Source: DASRBO01 sp035653595 (lineage in GTDB: Bacteria > Actinomycetota > Acidimicrobiia > Acidimicrobiales > JAJPHE01). Taken from it: a stretch of 25,208 nucleotides of DNA. The stretch spans positions 1-25,208 of the forward strand of contig DASRBO010000045.1 of assembly GCA_035653595.1 (NCBI GenBank), given 5' to 3'. The translations under genes were made by a program, and so were the position numbers. This document shows, piece by piece, positions 23,122 through 25,208 of the stretch (positions within the stretch are counted from its first letter, which is position 1; each line of letters starts with the position of its first letter). The notes beneath the pieces were generated by a model that saw nothing but the letters and a program-made list of their open reading frames with translations, ran no database searches and was not told the origin of the DNA.

Positions 23122-23679
23122 ATGCCCGATCGCCGCCGCCAGCTGCTCGAGGCGGCCTATGACTGCATCGGCCGCTACGGCATGGCCAAGACCACCGTGG
23201 AGGACGTCGCCCGGGCGGCGGGGGTGTCGCGGGCGACCATCTACCGGCACTTCCCCGGCGGGCGCGACCAGCTGGTGGCCGAGGTGGTGTCGTGGCAGGC
23301 GGCGGTGTTCTTCGAGCAGCTGGCCACCGCCGTGGCCGGCGCCCCCGACCTGCACGCCGTGCTGGTGGAGACCCTGCTCTTCGCCCGCCGGGCGGTCCTC
23401 GACCACGCCGTGCTGCAGAAGGTGCTGGAGACCGAGCCCGAGCGGCTGCTGCCCCAGCTCACCTTCGAGGGGGCCCGCATCCTCGGCTTCGTCAAGGGCT
23501 TCCTGCGCCCCCACCTGAGCCCGGCCGGCCTGCGCCCGGGCATCGGGCCGGACGAGGCGGCCGACCTCCTGGGCCGGCTGCTGCTGTCCTACATCGGCTC
23601 CCCCGGCTCCTGGGACCTGGCCGACCGCGACCAGGTCGAGGCCCTGGTGCAGGCCGAGATGCTTGCCGCCGTCACCTGA
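23122..23679 (+). CDS. TetR family transcriptional regulator (first of two)
   Basis: This 185-residue protein has the TetR N-terminal helix-turn-helix: RRQLLEAAYDCIGRYG, then KTTVEDVARAAGVSRATIYR and HFPGGRDQL. The alpha-helical ligand-binding part is Leu/Ala-rich and includes VLQKVLETEPERLLPQLTF. It sits ten bases after the acyl-CoA ligase stop and may respond to acyl-CoA or a similar ligand, an inference from position only. It resembles the second TetR protein along its whole length, including an L..VL..EP...LP pattern, which suggests an old duplication. Confidence 0.93.
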   Translation: MPDRRRQLLEAAYDCIGRYGMAKTTVEDVARAAGVSRATIYRHFPGGRDQLVAEVVSWQAAVFFEQLATAVAGAPDLHAVLVETLLFARRAVLDHAVLQKVLETEPERLLPQLTFEGARILGFVKGFLRPHLSPAGLRPGIGPDEAADLLGRLLLSYIGSPGSWDLADRDQVEALVQAEMLAAVT

Positions 23680-23682
23680 GAG

Positions 23683-23705
23683 GGTGGGGCTGGCCGCCGC
23701 CCACC
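23683..23705 (+). terminator. Weak hairpin after the first TetR gene
   Basis: GGTGGG (23683-23688) pairs with CCCACC (23700-23705) across an 11-base loop just after the stop at 23679. There is no T-tract. It may separate this transcript from the next promoter, or be chance. Confidence 0.25.
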
Positions 23706-23724
23706 GCTCGGGGGTCCGGCCTGG

Positions 23725-23754
23725 TTGATGATGAGACAAAGATGGGAATAGTGT
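23725..23754 (+). promoter_or_regulatory. Promoter of the second TetR gene
   Basis: TTGATG (23725-23730) and TAGTGT (23749-23754) are separated by 18 bases and lie in a visibly AT-richer island. TAGTGT ends six bases before the GTG at 23761, so the transcript would be leaderless or nearly so. Confidence 0.65.
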
Positions 23755-23758
23755 CTCA
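23732..23758. promoter_or_regulatory. Inverted-repeat operator candidate over the TetR promoter
   Basis: TGAGACA (23732-23738) and TGTCTCA (23752-23758) form a perfect 7-13-7 inverted repeat. It spans the promoter spacer and covers most of the -10 box, where a bound dimer would block RNA polymerase. Autoregulation by the adjacent TetR gene is the natural reading. Confidence 0.65.
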
Positions 23759-23760
23759 AT

Positions 23761-24501
23761 GTGCAGGCAGTCACCGACCAGCTGCGGCCCAGCCGTTCGG
23801 CCCGACCGGCCCGACCGACCCGACCGCTCCGGGCGGGCGAGTCGGTGCCGGTGGGGCGCCGCGCTGCTCCCGTCCCGCTCGAGGACCGCATCCTCGATGC
23901 CGGCCTGCGCTGCATCGCCCGGTGGGGCATCTCCAAGACCACCCTGGACGACCTGGCCCGCCAGGCCGGCTGCAGCCGGGCGACCCTCTACCGGGCCTTC
24001 CCCGGCGGGCGGGAGGCGGTGCTGCGGGCCCTGGTCGCCCGCGAGGTGGAGCGGCTGGTGGCGGCGGTGCGGGCCCGCATGGACGCCGCCGTCTGCCTCG
24101 AGGAGTGCCTGGTGGGCGGCATCCACGAGGCGGCCACCAGGGTGGCCGACCACGATGCCCTGCAGTTCGTCCTGGCCTACGAGCCCGACCTGGCCCTGCC
24201 CCACATGGCCTTCGCCGCCCTCGACCGGGTGCTGGCCGCCGCCGCCGCCGTGGCCGCCCCGGCACTGGCCCGCTGGCTGGGAGACGACGCCGGCCGGGCG
24301 GCCGGCTGGGTGTGCCGGCTGATGGCCTCCTACCTCACCTGCCCCTCCGACGAGGTCGATCTCACCGACGAGGCTTCGGTGCGCCGCCTGACCGGCCGAT
24401 TCCTTCTTCCTGCCCTCGCCCGCCCGGTCCCCGCCGGTGGGCCCTCCGACCACCCAACCGAACCGGCCCCCAGTGGGCCCCGAGCCCGAGGAGAGCGATG
24501 A
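23761..24501 (+). CDS. TetR family transcriptional regulator (second of two)
   Basis: This 246-residue protein has the TetR helix-turn-helix (RILDAGLRCIARWG, KTTLDDLARQAGCSRATLYR, AFPGGREAV) starting near residue 40. An Arg/Pro/Ala-rich extension precedes it, encoded by a short CCGAC-rich repeat. The helical ligand domain contains DALQFVLAYEPDLALPHMAF, and a Pro-rich tail follows about residue 225. GTG 23761 is chosen for its position after the promoter and inverted repeat; a later start is possible because the extension is unconserved. The TGA overlaps the ATG of the diiron protein gene (ATGA), so the two are co-translated and the regulator probably controls it. Confidence 0.9.
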   Translation: MQAVTDQLRPSRSARPARPTRPLRAGESVPVGRRAAPVPLEDRILDAGLRCIARWGISKTTLDDLARQAGCSRATLYRAFPGGREAVLRALVAREVERLVAAVRARMDAAVCLEECLVGGIHEAATRVADHDALQFVLAYEPDLALPHMAFAALDRVLAAAAAVAAPALARWLGDDAGRAAGWVCRLMASYLTCPSDEVDLTDEASVRRLTGRFLLPALARPVPAGGPSDHPTEPAPSGPRARGER

Positions 24502-25208
24502 GCACGTCGAACAAGGACCTGATCGGGCGCGAGGACGTCAACGACCTCGAGGCGATCCTGGCCATTACCAACAGCGATGTCGACGAGGTGATGCACACCG
24601 TCAAGGACAACGCCGAGGCCATCTTCACCTGGGACTACGAGAAGGGGGCCCGGCCCGGCCTCAACAAGCTGTACGAGAAGGCCAAGACGTCGCAGTGGAA
24701 CGGGGAGACCGACCTGCCCTGGGACACCGAGGTGGACCAGGAGGCGGTGGTCATGGCCAACGCCGCCGCCGCCGGCACCGGGCTCAGCCAGGGCATGGAC
24801 CTGACCGGCACGCCGTTCGAGAAGTGGGGCGACAAGGAGTTCGTCCAGCTCGGCGTGGAGAGCCAGAACTGGACCCTGTCCCAGTTCATGCACGGGGAGC
24901 AGGGCGCCCTCCTGTGCACGGCGAAGATCGTCGAGACCGTCCCCTGGATCGACGCCAAGTACTACGCCTCCACCCAGGTGATGGACGAGGCCCGCCACGT
25001 CGAGGTGTTCGCCAAGTACCTCGACACCAAGCTGTCGGGCCACTATCCGATCAACGCCCACCTGCGTATGCTGCTCGACGACATCGTCAACGACAGCCGC
25101 TGGGACATGACCTACCTCGGCATGCAGATCATGGTGGAGGGCCTGGCCCTGGCGGCCTTCGGCTTCATCCACCAGCTCACCACCGAGCCGCTGCTCAAGC
25201 AGCTGCTG
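24498..25208 (+). CDS. Ferritin-like diiron protein, 5' part
   Basis: The first 237 residues are visible and the gene runs off the window. Diiron ligands of the ferritin/R2-like superfamily are apparent: Glu134 in FMHGEQGALL, Glu164 and His167 in MDEARHVEVF, and Glu214 in MVEGLALAAF; a final ExxH is expected beyond the end. An N-terminal region with KAKTSQWNGETDLPW precedes the helical bundle, as in some oxygenase-type family members. Such proteins use a diiron-oxygen centre for hydroxylation or N-oxygenation, or store iron; the substrate here is unknown. The ATG overlaps the TetR stop by four bases and follows AGGAG closely. Confidence 0.88.
   Translation, partial: MSTSNKDLIGREDVNDLEAILAITNSDVDEVMHTVKDNAEAIFTWDYEKGARPGLNKLYEKAKTSQWNGETDLPWDTEVDQEAVVMANAAAAGTGLSQGMDLTGTPFEKWGDKEFVQLGVESQNWTLSQFMHGEQGALLCTAKIVETVPWIDAKYYASTQVMDEARHVEVFAKYLDTKLSGHYPINAHLRMLLDDIVNDSRWDMTYLGMQIMVEGLALAAFGFIHQLTTEPLLKQLL

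Noticed and set aside
23759..24322. ATG 23759 as the start of a different protein
   Set aside because: That frame gives an Arg/Pro/Trp-rich product without domains. The frame starting at GTG 23761 encodes a clear TetR protein.
24330..25172. Minus-strand open frame across the diiron gene
   Set aside because: It has no recognisable domain, while the plus strand has ordered diiron ligands and a ribosome binding site.

Overview
The window is very GC-rich DNA (above 70% by eye) from an actinobacterium. Gene order (nusA-ylxR-infB-ylxP-rbfA-nrnA-truB-ribF, then rpsO-pnp-M16 peptidase, then dapB), frequent GTG starts, four-base ATGA/GTGA overlaps and TANNNT promoter boxes close to start codons all point to Actinomycetota. 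The protein styles (IF2 start, fatty-acyl-CoA ligase, paired TetR genes with a diiron protein) look most like the Acidimicrobiia; that placement is an inference. No stretch over 300 bases lacks a gene. I see no tRNA, rRNA, CRISPR array, insertion sequence, prophage or att site.

Region 1 (1-7597) is a transcription/translation operon: the 3' end of nusA, ylxR, infB, a DUF503 gene (ylxP), rbfA, nrnA and truB, followed by ribF, which seems to have its own leaderless promoter. The ylxP gene has no standard start codon that keeps its conserved N-terminus. Region 2 (7563-12226) holds arfB on the minus strand, then rpsO, pnp and an M16 zinc peptidase. The peptidase also lacks a canonical start that would preserve its first beta strand.

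Region 3 (12268-19250) is one tightly coupled seven-gene catabolic operon: alpha/beta hydrolase, MaoC-like protein, acyl-CoA dehydrogenase, second MaoC-like protein, type III CoA-transferase, CitE-type lyase and MmgE/PrpD protein. Every junction overlaps by 4 or 8 bases. The enzyme set matches activation, dehydrogenation, hydration and lyase cleavage of a branched C5 dicarboxylate such as itaconate, mesaconate or methylsuccinate. The cassette lies between the M16 gene and dapB, which are neighbours in some other actinobacteria.

Region 4 (19273-25208) has a nitroreductase-like gene divergent from dapB across 42 bases, a small P-loop kinase, a fatty-acyl-CoA ligase, two related TetR regulators and the 5' part of a ferritin-like diiron protein. 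The second TetR gene has a clear promoter overlapped by a perfect inverted repeat, probably its operator.

I found no clearly new defence or mobile system. The most unusual signals are the recurring TANNNT-N8-start arrangement at four genes, two coupled genes with near-cognate starts, a MaoC pair in which one member lacks both catalytic residues, and the TetR operator/leaderless promoter controlling a diiron oxygenase-like gene.
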